From: Parvularcula sp. LCG005
GTDB taxonomy: Bacteria > Pseudomonadota > Alphaproteobacteria > Caulobacterales > Parvularculaceae
Length of the DNA: 64,000 bases
Assembly (NCBI RefSeq): GCF_032930845.1
Contig: NZ_CP136758.1
Location: forward strand, 2,991,001-3,055,000
Direction of reading: 5' to 3'
A model generated the notes under the pieces. It saw nothing but the letters and a program-made list of their open reading frames with translations. It had not been told where the DNA came from and ran no database searches. A program made the position numbers and the translations under genes. Below are positions 8,432-16,526 of this stretch, piece after piece. The stretch's first letter is position 1, and each line of letters opens with the position of its first letter.

Positions 8432-9376
8432 ATGTTGCGAACCCCGCTTCTTGTCACCTGTTCCCTGGCGCTTCTCGCCTGTGGGCAGCAAACCGCGGCG
8501 CCGACGGGCAGTTCACCGCTCATACCAGTTTTCGAGCCGACATCAGCAGATTTGGCAGATTTTTTTGACTGCATGGACGCGGCAGGAAAGACCCTGATCG
8601 CAGCCCATCGCGGTGGGCCCGCGCCGGGCTATCCCGAAAACGCCCTTGAAACATTCGAACGGACGGTCAGCACGTCGACACCAATCCTGGAAATCGACGT
8701 CGCTACGAGCGCCGATGGCGTTCTGTTTCTCCTGCATGATGACACGCTTGACCGCACGACTTCTGGGACCGGTCCATTCACGACTCAGGATTGGGCATCC
8801 CTGAAGAAGCTGTCCTTGAAGGATGAGCGCGGGCAACTCACGGCCTATGGCCTGCCGCGGTTCGACGACGTGCTGACATGGTCCGAAGGACGCGCCATCC
8901 TCGAAGTCGATATCAAGCGCTCCACCGATTACGACGATATTGCGAGCGTCATTGAACGGACCGGCGCCCAAGAACGCGTGATCCTCATTGCCTATTCCGA
9001 CGGACAGGCTCTTGCCCTCGCATCACGCCTGCCTGACAGCATGATCTCCGTCCCGGTGAATGGCAAAGAACATCTGGAAGAACTGATCAGCCGCGGTATC
9101 AAGCGCGAGAACATTCTCGCCTGGACCGGCATCGAAGCGCCGCAACCCGACTTCTACGCCATGCTGGACGATGAAACTGTCGAAGTCCTTTTTGGCACGC
9201 TCGGTGGGCGGAATTCCATAGACAACCAGATCGAAGCGTCCGGCGATGAAGATGCTTATGTGCGTCTTGCGCAGCAGGGTGTCGACCTGATTGCCACCGA
9301 TCGACCCGATGAAGCGCTTGCCGCTCTCACTGCCGCCAATCGCCATCTCGGTCCGGGTGAGTGCACCGGCCTCTGA
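8432..9376 (+). CDS. Glycerophosphodiester phosphodiesterase, lipoprotein
   Basis: A 314-residue GDPD-family hydrolase that releases glycerol-3-phosphate from glycerophosphodiesters. Seen: signal sequence with lipobox LLAC near residue 16, catalytic AHRGG, PENALETFE, the acid pair in LEIDVATSADG, and LLHDDTLDRTTSGTG. The mature protein should be anchored in the membrane facing the periplasm. ATG 8432 follows GGAG with 6-nt spacing; an in-frame ATG at 8405 would add nine residues and has no clear ribosome site. It is divergent from the DUF6489 gene, so the gap of about 65 bp should hold both promoters. Confidence 0.93.
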   Translation: MLRTPLLVTCSLALLACGQQTAAPTGSSPLIPVFEPTSADLADFFDCMDAAGKTLIAAHRGGPAPGYPENALETFERTVSTSTPILEIDVATSADGVLFLLHDDTLDRTTSGTGPFTTQDWASLKKLSLKDERGQLTAYGLPRFDDVLTWSEGRAILEVDIKRSTDYDDIASVIERTGAQERVILIAYSDGQALALASRLPDSMISVPVNGKEHLEELISRGIKRENILAWTGIEAPQPDFYAMLDDETVEVLFGTLGGRNSIDNQIEASGDEDAYVRLAQQGVDLIATDRPDEALAALTAANRHLGPGECTGL

Positions 9377-9414
9377 TCGTTGCGACCCTCAACCGGTTGT
9401 GATATTCAACCATC

Positions 9415-9855
9415 ATGGACCACGATGGTGAGCTTTCTTTAGGTCAGGCCTTCCGCCGATTCTCGCGTCTTTATGCGAAGGCGCAACGTGATCTCTCAGA
9501 CGAGGCAATCGGACTGCCCTATTCCGAAGGCATGATCCTCACCGAACTTCTGCTCGGTCCTCGCACACAACAGGAACTCGCACTTATTCTGGGTGCGGAC
9601 AAAACTTGGATCAGCCGTTCGGTGCGAAAGCTGGTCGACCTTGGCGCGATCACGCGCATGGCTCACCACAAGGACGGACGGGCCGTTGTTCTGGACCTCA
9701 CCCCAAAGGGGTTTGAGATCGCAGAGAAACTCGATCAGGCCCTTGCTCAACTGGACGACATGCTCACCGCCCAGCTGACCGACCGTGATCGTGAGACGCT
9801 GCATCAACTTCTTCCCGCCATGACAGACACTCTCGCCACCAACGTCGGTCCATAA
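9415..9855 (+). CDS. MarR-family transcriptional regulator
   Basis: A 146-residue winged-helix regulator. Seen: an N-terminal dimerisation helix, then the wHTH with TQQELALILGADKTWISRS as recognition region, the wing containing HHKDGRAVVLDLTPKG, and a C-terminal helix. MarR proteins usually repress neighbouring genes in response to small ligands; the neighbour here is the GDPD lipoprotein gene 38 bp upstream, but no operator was recognised. Its stop codon overlaps the U-tract of the rho terminator on the opposite strand. Confidence 0.9.
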   Translation: MDHDGELSLGQAFRRFSRLYAKAQRDLSDEAIGLPYSEGMILTELLLGPRTQQELALILGADKTWISRSVRKLVDLGAITRMAHHKDGRAVVLDLTPKGFEIAEKLDQALAQLDDMLTAQLTDRDRETLHQLLPAMTDTLATNVGP

Positions 9856-9882
9856 AAAAGGGGCAGTGCTAGAGCCTGCCCC
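9854..9882 (-). terminator. Intrinsic terminator of rho
   Basis: On the minus strand GGGGCAG and CTGCCCC form a perfect 7-bp stem around a 9-nt loop, followed by six T residues. It lies 25 bp beyond the rho stop codon. Confidence 0.9.
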
Positions 9883-9907
9883 TGATTCAACCGATATGAT
9901 GACGCGA

Positions 9908-11179
9908 CTAGGTGTTCATCGAGTCAAAGAAGTCCTTGTTCGTCTTCACCTGCCGCAGCTTGTCGAGCAGGAATTCGATCGAGTCCATGGAGTTCATCGG
10001 CGACAGGATGCGGCGCAGAAGGAAGATCTTGGACAGCTCGGCCTTCTGAACCAACAAGTCTTCTTTCCGTGTACCGGATTTGGCAATGTCGATCGCCGGG
10101 AAGGTCCGCTTGTCCGCCACCTTCCGATCGAGAACGATCTCGGAGTTACCCGTACCCTTGAATTCTTCGAAGACAACTTCGTCCATCCGCGAGCCCGTAT
10201 CGATCAACGCCGTCGCGATGATGGTCAGCGAGCCGCCCTCTTCGATATTCCGTGCGGCACCGAAGAAGCGCTTCGGGCGTTGCAGGGCGTTCGCGTCAAC
10301 ACCACCGGTCAGGACCTTACCGGAACTTGGCACGACGGTGTTGTAAGCACGACCGAGACGGGTGATGGAGTCGAGCAGAATGACCACATCGCGGCCATGT
10401 TCGACGAGACGCTTGGCTTTTTCGATCACCATTTCCGACACAGCCACGTGGCGGGACGCAGGCTCGTCAAAGGTTGAGGAGACGACTTCCCCATTTACCG
10501 ACCGCTGCATGTCCGTCACCTCTTCGGGACGCTCATCGATCAACAGCACGATGAGATAGCATTCAGGGTGATTGGTCGTAATCGCATGAGCGATATTCTG
10601 CAGCAGGACGGTCTTACCAGTCCGTGGCGGCGCAACGATCAGGGCCCGCTGGCCTTTCCCCAATGGCGCGACGATGTCGATCACCCGCGAGGACAGGTCC
10701 TTGCCTTCCTTCAGGTCTATTTCCATCTTCAGCCGCTCATCAGGATAAAGCGGTGTCAGATTGTCGAAGTGCACCTTGTGGCGCGCTTTTTCCGGCGATT
10801 CGAAATTGACCGTGTTGACCTTGGTCAGGGCGAAGTAGCGCTCGCCATCTTTCGGGCTGCGAATATCGCCTGAAACGGTATCGCCGGTCTTCAGCGTGAA
10901 TTTGCGGATCTGCTGCGGAGAACAATAGATGTCATCAGGGCCCGCAAGATAGTTCGCGTCGGCAGAGCGCAGGAAGCCGAACCCGTCGGGCAGGATTTCC
11001 AGAACCCCGGAACCGATGATCTCGATATCCTCTTCCGCTAGTTCCTTGAGGATGGCGAAGAGAAGGTCCTGTTTCCGCAGGGCAGAAGCGTTATCGACGC
11101 CCACTTCCTCAGCGAAGGACACGAGGTCTTGCGGGGTCTTTTCCTTGATCTCGTCAAGGGTAATCGTCTTGGGCAGCAT
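9908..11179 (-). CDS. rho: Transcription termination factor Rho
   Basis: A 423-residue hexameric RNA helicase. Seen: the N-terminal Rho_N helix domain with [15 protein letters not shown], the cold-shock RNA-binding domain with [16 protein letters not shown], the Walker A region [16 protein letters not shown], Walker [16 protein letters not shown], and the Q/R-loop region with [13 protein letters not shown] 11179 is chosen because it gives the usual family N terminus; a longer frame to 11257 adds 26 atypical residues. There is no strong Shine-Dalgarno. It follows hemJ after a 650-bp gap that holds an opposite-strand gene. Confidence 0.97.
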   Translation of the reverse strand: MLPKTITLDEIKEKTPQDLVSFAEEVGVDNASALRKQDLLFAILKELAEEDIEIIGSGVLEILPDGFGFLRSADANYLAGPDDIYCSPQQIRKFTLKTGDTVSGDIRSPKDGERYFALTKVNTVNFESPEKARHKVHFDNLTPLYPDERLKMEIDLKEGKDLSSRVIDIVAPLGKGQRALIVAPPRTGKTVLLQNIAHAITTNHPECYLIVLLIDERPEEVTDMQRSVNGEVVSSTFDEPASRHVAVSEMVIEKAKRLVEHGRDVVILLDSITRLGRAYNTVVPSSGKVLTGGVDANALQRPKRFFGAARNIEEGGSLTIIATALIDTGSRMDEVVFEEFKGTGNSEIVLDRKVADKRTFPAIDIAKSGTRKEDLLVQKAELSKIFLLRRILSPMNSMDSIEFLLDKLRQVKTNKDFFDSMNT

Positions 11180-11326
11180 GGGGATATAAACTGTCAGCTG
11201 GGTGCCGATGGGCACTCGTGAGGGCAGAACGCCAAAAGGGAAGGACTGGAAGAACATCCAGCGCCGACCGATCTATGACGAAAAGGTGTTTTCGTCAATG
11301 TTGCACCCATCAACAGCATTCGCCGG

Positions 11327-11827
11327 ATGCAGCGGCATTGGGAGCACAGGATAGTGAAGCTGACCGAACTGGCCCTGAAGACTTGGGAAAACCTACCCCC
11401 TGACAGCCAGGATAGTCCTCAACGTCGAATCGCTGACTTCCTGACGTGGCAGGAAGATGCTGTGCCAACGCTCCCGCCACTTAACATCACTCGTACATCC
11501 TCACCATTGAAGTTCTGGCAGCGGACATTCCGGGTTTCGCATATGACCAGACAGGAAAAACCAACTGACATCGCTCGCCGGGCAGCCAACGGCCTATCCG
11601 TGGTCTTTCCTACAAATAGCCATCTAGACATTCTCCTGGATCATTTCGCAACCAACTACAGCCTGGTACAACCAGAAAACGTGGATCCGACTGACCCCTT
11701 CGGCGACGTCGCCAAGTGGACGGCCGTGCAGGAATTCATTGTCACCACAGCATCCCATCCAACCAACAACTTCGTTGTCTTTGGACACGACGCCGATCCC
11801 ATTTTTATCCTGTCAAAAATGGAATGA
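11327..11827 (+). CDS. Unrecognised protein between rho and hemJ
   Basis: A possible 166-residue protein that I do not recognise. It has no signal peptide, no clear membrane segment and no nucleotide-binding motif; the middle is polar and the C terminus has alternating hydrophobics (NNFVVFGHDADPIFIL). Base composition is visibly more AT-rich than the neighbours. It lies opposite to rho and hemJ, in a gap with no long competing frame. A GTG at 11354 preceded by CAGG is an alternative start that would give a 157-residue product. It may be a recently acquired or lineage-restricted gene, or a spurious frame. Confidence 0.5.
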   Translation: MQRHWEHRIVKLTELALKTWENLPPDSQDSPQRRIADFLTWQEDAVPTLPPLNITRTSSPLKFWQRTFRVSHMTRQEKPTDIARRAANGLSVVFPTNSHLDILLDHFATNYSLVQPENVDPTDPFGDVAKWTAVQEFIVTTASHPTNNFVVFGHDADPIFILSKME

Positions 11828-11831
11828 CCGC

Positions 11832-12272
11832 TCACCCGAACGGCTTCACGATCACCATGATGACGATGAGGATCAGCAGCAGGAACGGTACCTCGTTCAT
11901 GATGCGCCAGAACTTTTCCGTGCGGGGACGCTCACCCTTGGCGAACTTCTTGTAACTGGCTGAATAAAACCCGTGCACGCCGGACATACTGATCACGGCC
12001 AGGAACTTGATGATGAACCAGGGCTGGCTGCCATAGGCGGGGATGGCGGCGATCATCAACAGGCCGAATATCCATGTGGCGATCATGGCCGGGTTCATGA
12101 TGCCTTTCAGAAGGCGACGCTCCATCTGGACATACAAGCCTTCAGCCTCACCACCTGGTTTGGACTGATGGTGATAAACATAAAGCCGGGGCAGATACAT
12201 CATGCCGGCCATCCAAGCGATGACGGCCAGAATGTGGACAACCTTGATCCACGGATAGAGCGAGACAAGCAT
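11832..12272 (-). CDS. hemJ: Protoporphyrinogen oxidase HemJ
   Basis: A 146-residue integral membrane protein that oxidises protoporphyrinogen IX to protoporphyrin IX in bacteria lacking HemG/HemY. Seen: four hydrophobic segments (about residues 8-28, 60-80, 86-104, 125-143), the N-terminal WIKVVHILAVIAWMAG with the conserved His, and the RRLLKGIMNPAM loop. It starts 3 bp after hemE, so the two are co-transcribed. Confidence 0.93.
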   Translation of the reverse strand: MLVSLYPWIKVVHILAVIAWMAGMMYLPRLYVYHHQSKPGGEAEGLYVQMERRLLKGIMNPAMIATWIFGLLMIAAIPAYGSQPWFIIKFLAVISMSGVHGFYSASYKKFAKGERPRTEKFWRIMNEVPFLLLILIVIMVIVKPFG

Positions 12273-12275
12273 CGG

Positions 12276-13313
12276 TCAGCCTTTATGATCACGGATGAGG
12301 GACACCAGCTCGGCGACGTTTTCCGGCGGTGTATGGGGCACAAAACCGTGTCCCAGGTTGAAGATGAACGGTTTCCCGGCAAAAGCTTTCAGCAGCCCCC
12401 TCGCCGCTTCTCGCATGGGCTCTCCGCCCTGCACGACCAGCAGGGGATCAAGCCCCCCTTGTACGGCGCCGTGGGGTGACAAATGCTTTGCCGCCCAGGC
12501 CCAAGGCAGGCCCGTGTCGATTGATACACCCGCGAACAGGGGCTCAGCGGCCACATCCTCATAAAGCGGCCCACAGGCGCGCGGAAACGCGATGACGGGC
12601 ACATCCACGACCACCTTCACCATCTCGGCAATACGACGGACAGGCTCCAGGCAATACCGGCGGAAAAACGGCTCGGGCAGGCCGCTGGCCCAGCTGTCGA
12701 AGATCTGCACAGCGTTGGCGCCGGCCTGCACCTGGCGGATCAGATAGGCGGCCGTTGTCGTCACGAGCATATCGATCAGGTCGTTGAACGCGTCTTCGTG
12801 CTCATAGGCGAAGGCGCGCAGTGCAGAGGGATCCTTACTGCCCCTGCCCGCGATCATGTAAGTAGCGACGGTCCATGGCGCGCCAGCGAAGCCGATCAGT
12901 GCTTTTTCGGGGACCAGTTCACTGCGCACCCGCTCAACGGTTTCGTAGATGGGTGACAGACGGTCATGAATATTCGCCGGATCAAGACGGTCGAGGACCT
13001 CCGGCGCAAAAACGGGCTCAAGCCTTGGCCCTTCTCCCTGCGCAAACCAGACGTCGAGACCGAGGGCGTCGGGGATCAACAGGATGTCAGCAAACAGGAT
13101 GGCAGCGTCCAGGTCATACCGCCTGATCGGCTGCATGGTGACTTCGCAAGCGAGCTCCGGATTGTAGCACAGGTCCAGAAACGATCCTGCTTCCTTCCGC
13201 ACGGCCCTGTATTCCGGAAGATAGCGCCCTGCCTGGCGCATGAACCAGATGGGCGGTGGAGAAAGGACCTCCCCTGACAGGGTCCTGAGAAACGCGTGGG
13301 GATGGCCAGTCAT
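12276..13313 (-). CDS. hemE: Uroporphyrinogen decarboxylase
   Basis: A 345-residue TIM-barrel enzyme that decarboxylates uroporphyrinogen III to coproporphyrinogen III. Seen: the N-terminal substrate motif WFMRQAGRYLPEYR, GFAGAPWTVATYMI with the hydrophobic core of the active site, QIFDSWASGLP, and near the C terminus FNLGHGFVPHTPPENV. Length is standard. It is the first gene leftward from the candidate origin, as in Caulobacter, and is followed at 3 bp by hemJ. Its promoter must lie in the origin gap. Confidence 0.97.
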   Translation of the reverse strand: MTGHPHAFLRTLSGEVLSPPPIWFMRQAGRYLPEYRAVRKEAGSFLDLCYNPELACEVTMQPIRRYDLDAAILFADILLIPDALGLDVWFAQGEGPRLEPVFAPEVLDRLDPANIHDRLSPIYETVERVRSELVPEKALIGFAGAPWTVATYMIAGRGSKDPSALRAFAYEHEDAFNDLIDMLVTTTAAYLIRQVQAGANAVQIFDSWASGLPEPFFRRYCLEPVRRIAEMVKVVVDVPVIAFPRACGPLYEDVAAEPLFAGVSIDTGLPWAWAAKHLSPHGAVQGGLDPLLVVQGGEPMREAARGLLKAFAGKPFIFNLGHGFVPHTPPENVAELVSLIRDHKG

Positions 13314-13358
13314 ACCGAAAAGTCTCTTGGTTGAATTAGGTAGTCCGAGTCATATGCC

Positions 13359-13376
13359 TGTTGATAATGTGGATAA
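13359..13376 (-). promoter_or_regulatory. Tandem DnaA boxes in oriC
   Basis: Two 9-mers lie head to tail without a spacer: TGTTGATAA (13359-13367) and TGTGGATAA (13368-13376). The second is the exact complement of the consensus TTATCCACA; the first has one mismatch. Confidence 0.85.
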
Positions 13377-13392
13377 GGGCGCACACCATGCG

Positions 13393-13401
13393 TTATCCCC
13401 A
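13393..13401 (+). promoter_or_regulatory. DnaA box variant in oriC
   Basis: TTATCCCCA differs from TTATCCACA at one position and lies on the opposite strand to the tandem pair, 16 bp away. Confidence 0.65.
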
Positions 13402-13410
13402 GAACACACA

Positions 13411-13419
13411 TTTTCCACA
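13411..13419 (+). promoter_or_regulatory. DnaA box variant in oriC
   Basis: TTTTCCACA differs from TTATCCACA at one position. It follows the previous box at 9-bp spacing on the same strand. Confidence 0.6.
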
Positions 13420-13630
13420 GTCGGGTTACGAACCAATTTTGAGTCCGGAACAGCACCCGGTATGGCCGGAGCATTTCGACGGCGCAACCAGTTCGCAGCA
13501 GGCTTTTCCGCGACACTTTAGGGGAAAACGATTTCCCGGTAGGACTAGGGGATGGCCACGGGATAAATGTATAACTTCTCCCAAAGCCCCCTCTTCCGGT
13601 CTGGCCGGAGTGAAGGATGAAGGAAGCACG

Positions 13631-14497
13631 ATGAGCATGACCGTACCCGATACGAACGTCCGGGCCGCCACGTGGTTTCACGTTCATCTGATCTCCGACT
13701 CTACAGGCGAAACCCTGTCAAACCTCTTAAAAGCGACGGCAGCGCGGTTCGAAACCGCAAAACCGCTGGAACACGTGGCCTCCCTCGTCCGCAGCCACGT
13801 CCAGCTGGACAAGGTTCTTGCACGGATTGAACAGGCGCCGGGCCTTGTCATGTACACTATCGTGGATCCCGGACTTCGGCGACGGCTGGAAGTGAAATGT
13901 GCAGAATTACAGGTCCCCGCCATCTCCGTGCTGGACCCCCTCCTCAACGCTTTTGCCGACTATCTGGGACTTGAGCAGACCTTACGTGCCGGCGCCCAGT
14001 ACGATCTTGATGAAGACTATTTCCGCAGGATCGCGGCGGTGGATTACACCCTCGCCCATGATGACGGGCAGCTGACCTGGGATCTTGAGGCGGCAGAGGT
14101 GGTGCTGGTCGGCGTCAGCCGCACGTCGAAGACCCCTACCTGCATGTATCTTGCTCACCGTGGCATCAAGGCGGCCAACGTGCCCCTTGTCCCGACCAGC
14201 CCGCATCCGCCGGAGCTTGAGACGTTGCGCAATCCCCTCGTCGTCGGTCTGACGGCCAGCCCACTCCGCCTCTCGCAGATCCGGCAGTCCCGCCTCACCA
14301 ACCTCGCGGCTGAACAGGATGTGTCGAGCTATTCCGATGAAACGGCCGTTCGGGAAGAAATCATGAAGGCCAAACGCCTCTTTGCGAAGCACGGTTGGCC
14401 GGTTATTGACGTGACGAAGCGGTCTGTCGAAGAAACTGCGGCCAAAATCCTGACGCTGCTTTCAGCTCGTCGGGGCGGAGACATCAACCAAGCATGA
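13631..14497 (+). CDS. PPDK/PEP-synthase regulatory kinase-pyrophosphorylase (DUF299)
   Basis: A 288-residue bifunctional Ser/Thr kinase and Pi-dependent phosphorylase that switches pyruvate,phosphate dikinase or PEP synthase off and on. Seen: the N-terminal VHLISDSTGETLSNLLKA, the P-loop-like GVSRTSKTPTCMYLA, and PLVVGLTASPLRLSQIR with the C-terminal helix. ATG 13631 follows GAAGGAAG. It is the first gene rightward from the candidate origin, corresponding in position to the first gene of the Caulobacter chromosome, and its stop overlaps maf as ATGA. Which of the two targets it acts on is not visible in this window. Confidence 0.93.
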   Translation: MSMTVPDTNVRAATWFHVHLISDSTGETLSNLLKATAARFETAKPLEHVASLVRSHVQLDKVLARIEQAPGLVMYTIVDPGLRRRLEVKCAELQVPAISVLDPLLNAFADYLGLEQTLRAGAQYDLDEDYFRRIAAVDYTLAHDDGQLTWDLEAAEVVLVGVSRTSKTPTCMYLAHRGIKAANVPLVPTSPHPPELETLRNPLVVGLTASPLRLSQIRQSRLTNLAAEQDVSSYSDETAVREEIMKAKRLFAKHGWPVIDVTKRSVEETAAKILTLLSARRGGDINQA

Positions 14498-15087
14498 CAA
14501 AGATCGTTTTGGCATCGAAAAGTCTTTCGAGACAGGCCCTTCTGTCTGGCACCGGCCTGACATTTGATGCGCGCGCCAGTGACGTCGACGAATCGGTCAT
14601 CAAGGCCGCTGAACTGGCCAAGGGGACATCGCCGGCGGACATCGCGCTTCTGCTGGCCGAGGCCAAGGCGCTGGCGTGTAATGTCGCACCCGATGACATT
14701 GTGATCGGCGGCGATCAGGTCATGGAATTTGACGGTCGTCTCTATGACAAGCCTCTGGATATAGCAGAGGCGAAAACACGGCTGCACGACATGGCGGGCA
14801 GGGAACATCACCTGCGGTCGGGCCTTGTCCTGGCCCAGGGCGGCGAGATTATCTGGCGGCATCAGGACACGGCGACCCTGTGGATGCGACCGGTCACGCA
14901 TGCAGAACTCGATGGATATTTCGACGTCGTGGGCGACCGCGTGCTGGCCACGGTCGGCGCCTATGAACTCGAGGGTCCCGGTGTCCGGCTGTTTGAGCGG
15001 ATCGAGGGCGACTATTTCACCATCCTCGGGCTATCGGTCATGCCGCTCATGGCGGCACTGCGGGCGCGCGGGCTGATCCCATGGTGA
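14494..15087 (+). CDS. maf: Maf-like nucleotide pyrophosphatase
   Basis: A 197-residue Maf/YceF/YhdE-type housekeeping pyrophosphatase that hydrolyses non-canonical or modified NTPs. Seen: LASKSLSRQALL at the N terminus (family SxxR pattern), ARASDVDES, the metal-binding region VIGGDQVMEFDG, and FDVVGDRVLATVGAYELEG. The usual ADT triplet of the middle motif reads GDQ here, as in the YceF-like branch. It is translationally coupled to both neighbours, overlapping the kinase stop by 4 bp and aroE by 7 bp. Confidence 0.92.
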   Translation: MTKIVLASKSLSRQALLSGTGLTFDARASDVDESVIKAAELAKGTSPADIALLLAEAKALACNVAPDDIVIGGDQVMEFDGRLYDKPLDIAEAKTRLHDMAGREHHLRSGLVLAQGGEIIWRHQDTATLWMRPVTHAELDGYFDVVGDRVLATVGAYELEGPGVRLFERIEGDYFTILGLSVMPLMAALRARGLIPW

Positions 15088-15911
15088 GCCGGGTAGGGGT
15101 CATAGGTCACCCGATCAGCCAGACCTTGTCGCCGTTTCTGCATGGCCGCTGGCTCGACCGGTTTGGCATTGATGCAACCTATGCCGCAGTGGATGGTCTT
15201 GGTGCAGAGCAGTTCGAAAGCGTTGTTCGCGGGCGCGTAGAGGAGGGGTGGCTGGGCCTCAATGTCACCATCCCGTTCAAGGGGCAGGCGGTGGCCATCG
15301 CTGATGAGGTCAGTCCGTTAGCGGATAAATTGGGCGCCGCCAATTTCCTGCATTTCCGTGAAGGACGCATCATTGCAGACAATTACGATGCGCCGGGATT
15401 TGCCGCCGCAGTCGAAGGCTCCGGATGGACAGGTCCGAGGCAGACCGCCCGGGTTCTGGGGGCAGGGGGCGCAGCCCCCGCGGTTATCGCCGCTCTCCAG
15501 ACCCTCGGCTTTGACCGCATTGAGGTGACCAACAGAAGCGCCGAAAAGGTAGCCCATCTGGCGACGCGGCTCCCGGGTATCGACGCCTTGCCATGGGACG
15601 AGCGCGGCTCCGACCTCCGCAACGTCGACCTTCTCGTCAATACAACGAGCCTGGGCATGAAAGGCCAACCAGCGCTGGAGATCGAGATAGACCGGCTTCC
15701 CGATCATGCTGGCGTCGTCGATATCATCACCACGCCCCTTGAGACCCCACTGCTGGCCGCTGCGCGCGCCAACGGTCTTTTCGCTATGAACGGCCTGCCC
15801 ATGCTGGTGCATCAGGCGATACCGGCCTTTGCGCGATGGTTTGGGCCAACCCCGGATGACCCAGACGCCGCGATTGCCTTTCTTGATGAGACCTTGCGGG
15901 GACGGTCATGA
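15081..15911 (+). CDS. aroE: Shikimate dehydrogenase (NADP+)
   Basis: A 276-residue enzyme reducing 3-dehydroshikimate to shikimate in aromatic amino-acid synthesis. Seen: the shikimate-binding VIGHPISQTLSPFLH, the catalytic Lys in LNVTIPFKGQA, the catalytic Asp in NYDAPGFAAA, the dinucleotide-binding loop VLGAGGAAPAVIAAL, and the NADP-selecting VTNRSAEK. Complete and of normal length. It starts within the end of maf and its stop overlaps coaE as ATGA. Confidence 0.96.
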   Translation: MVSRVGVIGHPISQTLSPFLHGRWLDRFGIDATYAAVDGLGAEQFESVVRGRVEEGWLGLNVTIPFKGQAVAIADEVSPLADKLGAANFLHFREGRIIADNYDAPGFAAAVEGSGWTGPRQTARVLGAGGAAPAVIAALQTLGFDRIEVTNRSAEKVAHLATRLPGIDALPWDERGSDLRNVDLLVNTTSLGMKGQPALEIEIDRLPDHAGVVDIITTPLETPLLAAARANGLFAMNGLPMLVHQAIPAFARWFGPTPDDPDAAIAFLDETLRGRS

Positions 15912-16519
15912 TCGTCATCGGCCTGACCGGCGGTGTCGGCATGGGGAAATCGACGACCACCAAACTGTTTGCGGAGGAGGGCGTGCCGGTCTGGGATGCG
16001 GACGCCGCGGTTCATCGCCTCTACCAACCCGGTGGCGACGCCGTTTTGCCGGTCGTCGAAGCGTTTCCCGGGACAGGCAGTAAAGGCGCGGGTATCGACC
16101 GGGCCGCCCTTGGCGAAGCTGTTCTCGGAGACGCCAAGGCATTGCAAAAGCTGGAATCCATCGTCCATCCCATGGTACGGACGGATCGGCTTCGCTTCAT
16201 CAAGGACTGCGCCGCACGGGGCGAGAAGCTGGTCATCTGCGATATTCCGCTTCTGTTGGAAGGCGAGGGACGGGACATGTTCGATACCCTCGTGGTCGTC
16301 TCAGCACCTGAGGAGGTGCGGCGTGAGCGGGTCATGGCGCGATCCGGCATGACGGAAGAAAAATACGCCGCCATTGTAGGGCGCCAGATGCCCGATGCGG
16401 AAAAAAGAGCGTTGGCGGATTACATCATCATGACGGATAGTGGCGTCGACAGCGCGCGGTCACAGGTTCGCGCCATCATCGCCGAACTGCTCGGCACGTC
16501 CCAGATCGAACCAGAGTAA
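15908..16519 (+). CDS. coaE: Dephospho-CoA kinase
   Basis: A 203-residue kinase for the final step of coenzyme A synthesis. Seen: Walker A GLTGGVGMGKSTTT at residues 5-18, VWDADAAVHRLY with the substrate-contact Asp, the HPMVR motif in the middle, ICDIPLLLEG, and the LID region around RVMARSGMTEEKYAAI. It overlaps aroE by 4 bp and precedes dnaQ by 7 bp. Confidence 0.96.
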   Translation: MIVIGLTGGVGMGKSTTTKLFAEEGVPVWDADAAVHRLYQPGGDAVLPVVEAFPGTGSKGAGIDRAALGEAVLGDAKALQKLESIVHPMVRTDRLRFIKDCAARGEKLVICDIPLLLEGEGRDMFDTLVVVSAPEEVRRERVMARSGMTEEKYAAIVGRQMPDAEKRALADYIIMTDSGVDSARSQVRAIIAELLGTSQIEPE

Positions 16520-16526
16520 GCATCGC

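Larger units (their letters stand above)
13314..13630. other. Candidate chromosomal replication origin (oriC)
   Basis: A 317-bp gap between divergent hemE and the DUF299 kinase gene. It holds one perfect DnaA box, an abutting near-perfect box and two further single-mismatch boxes within 61 bp, two GAGTC (GANTC) sites, and an AT-rich patch around 13562-13577. The same gene pair flanks the Caulobacter crescentus origin. Nothing else that looks like a gene is visible; an in-frame extension of the kinase gene into this region is rejected because its own start at 13631 has a good ribosome site. Confidence 0.85.

Noticed and set aside
13361-13630. In-frame upstream extension of the DUF299 kinase gene into the origin gap
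   Set aside because: The 90 extra residues are unlike the family, cover the DnaA boxes, and the ATG at 13631 has a good ribosome site.
13677-13683. GTTTCACGTT near the DUF299 gene start as a parS site
   Set aside because: A half-site only, without the inverted partner.
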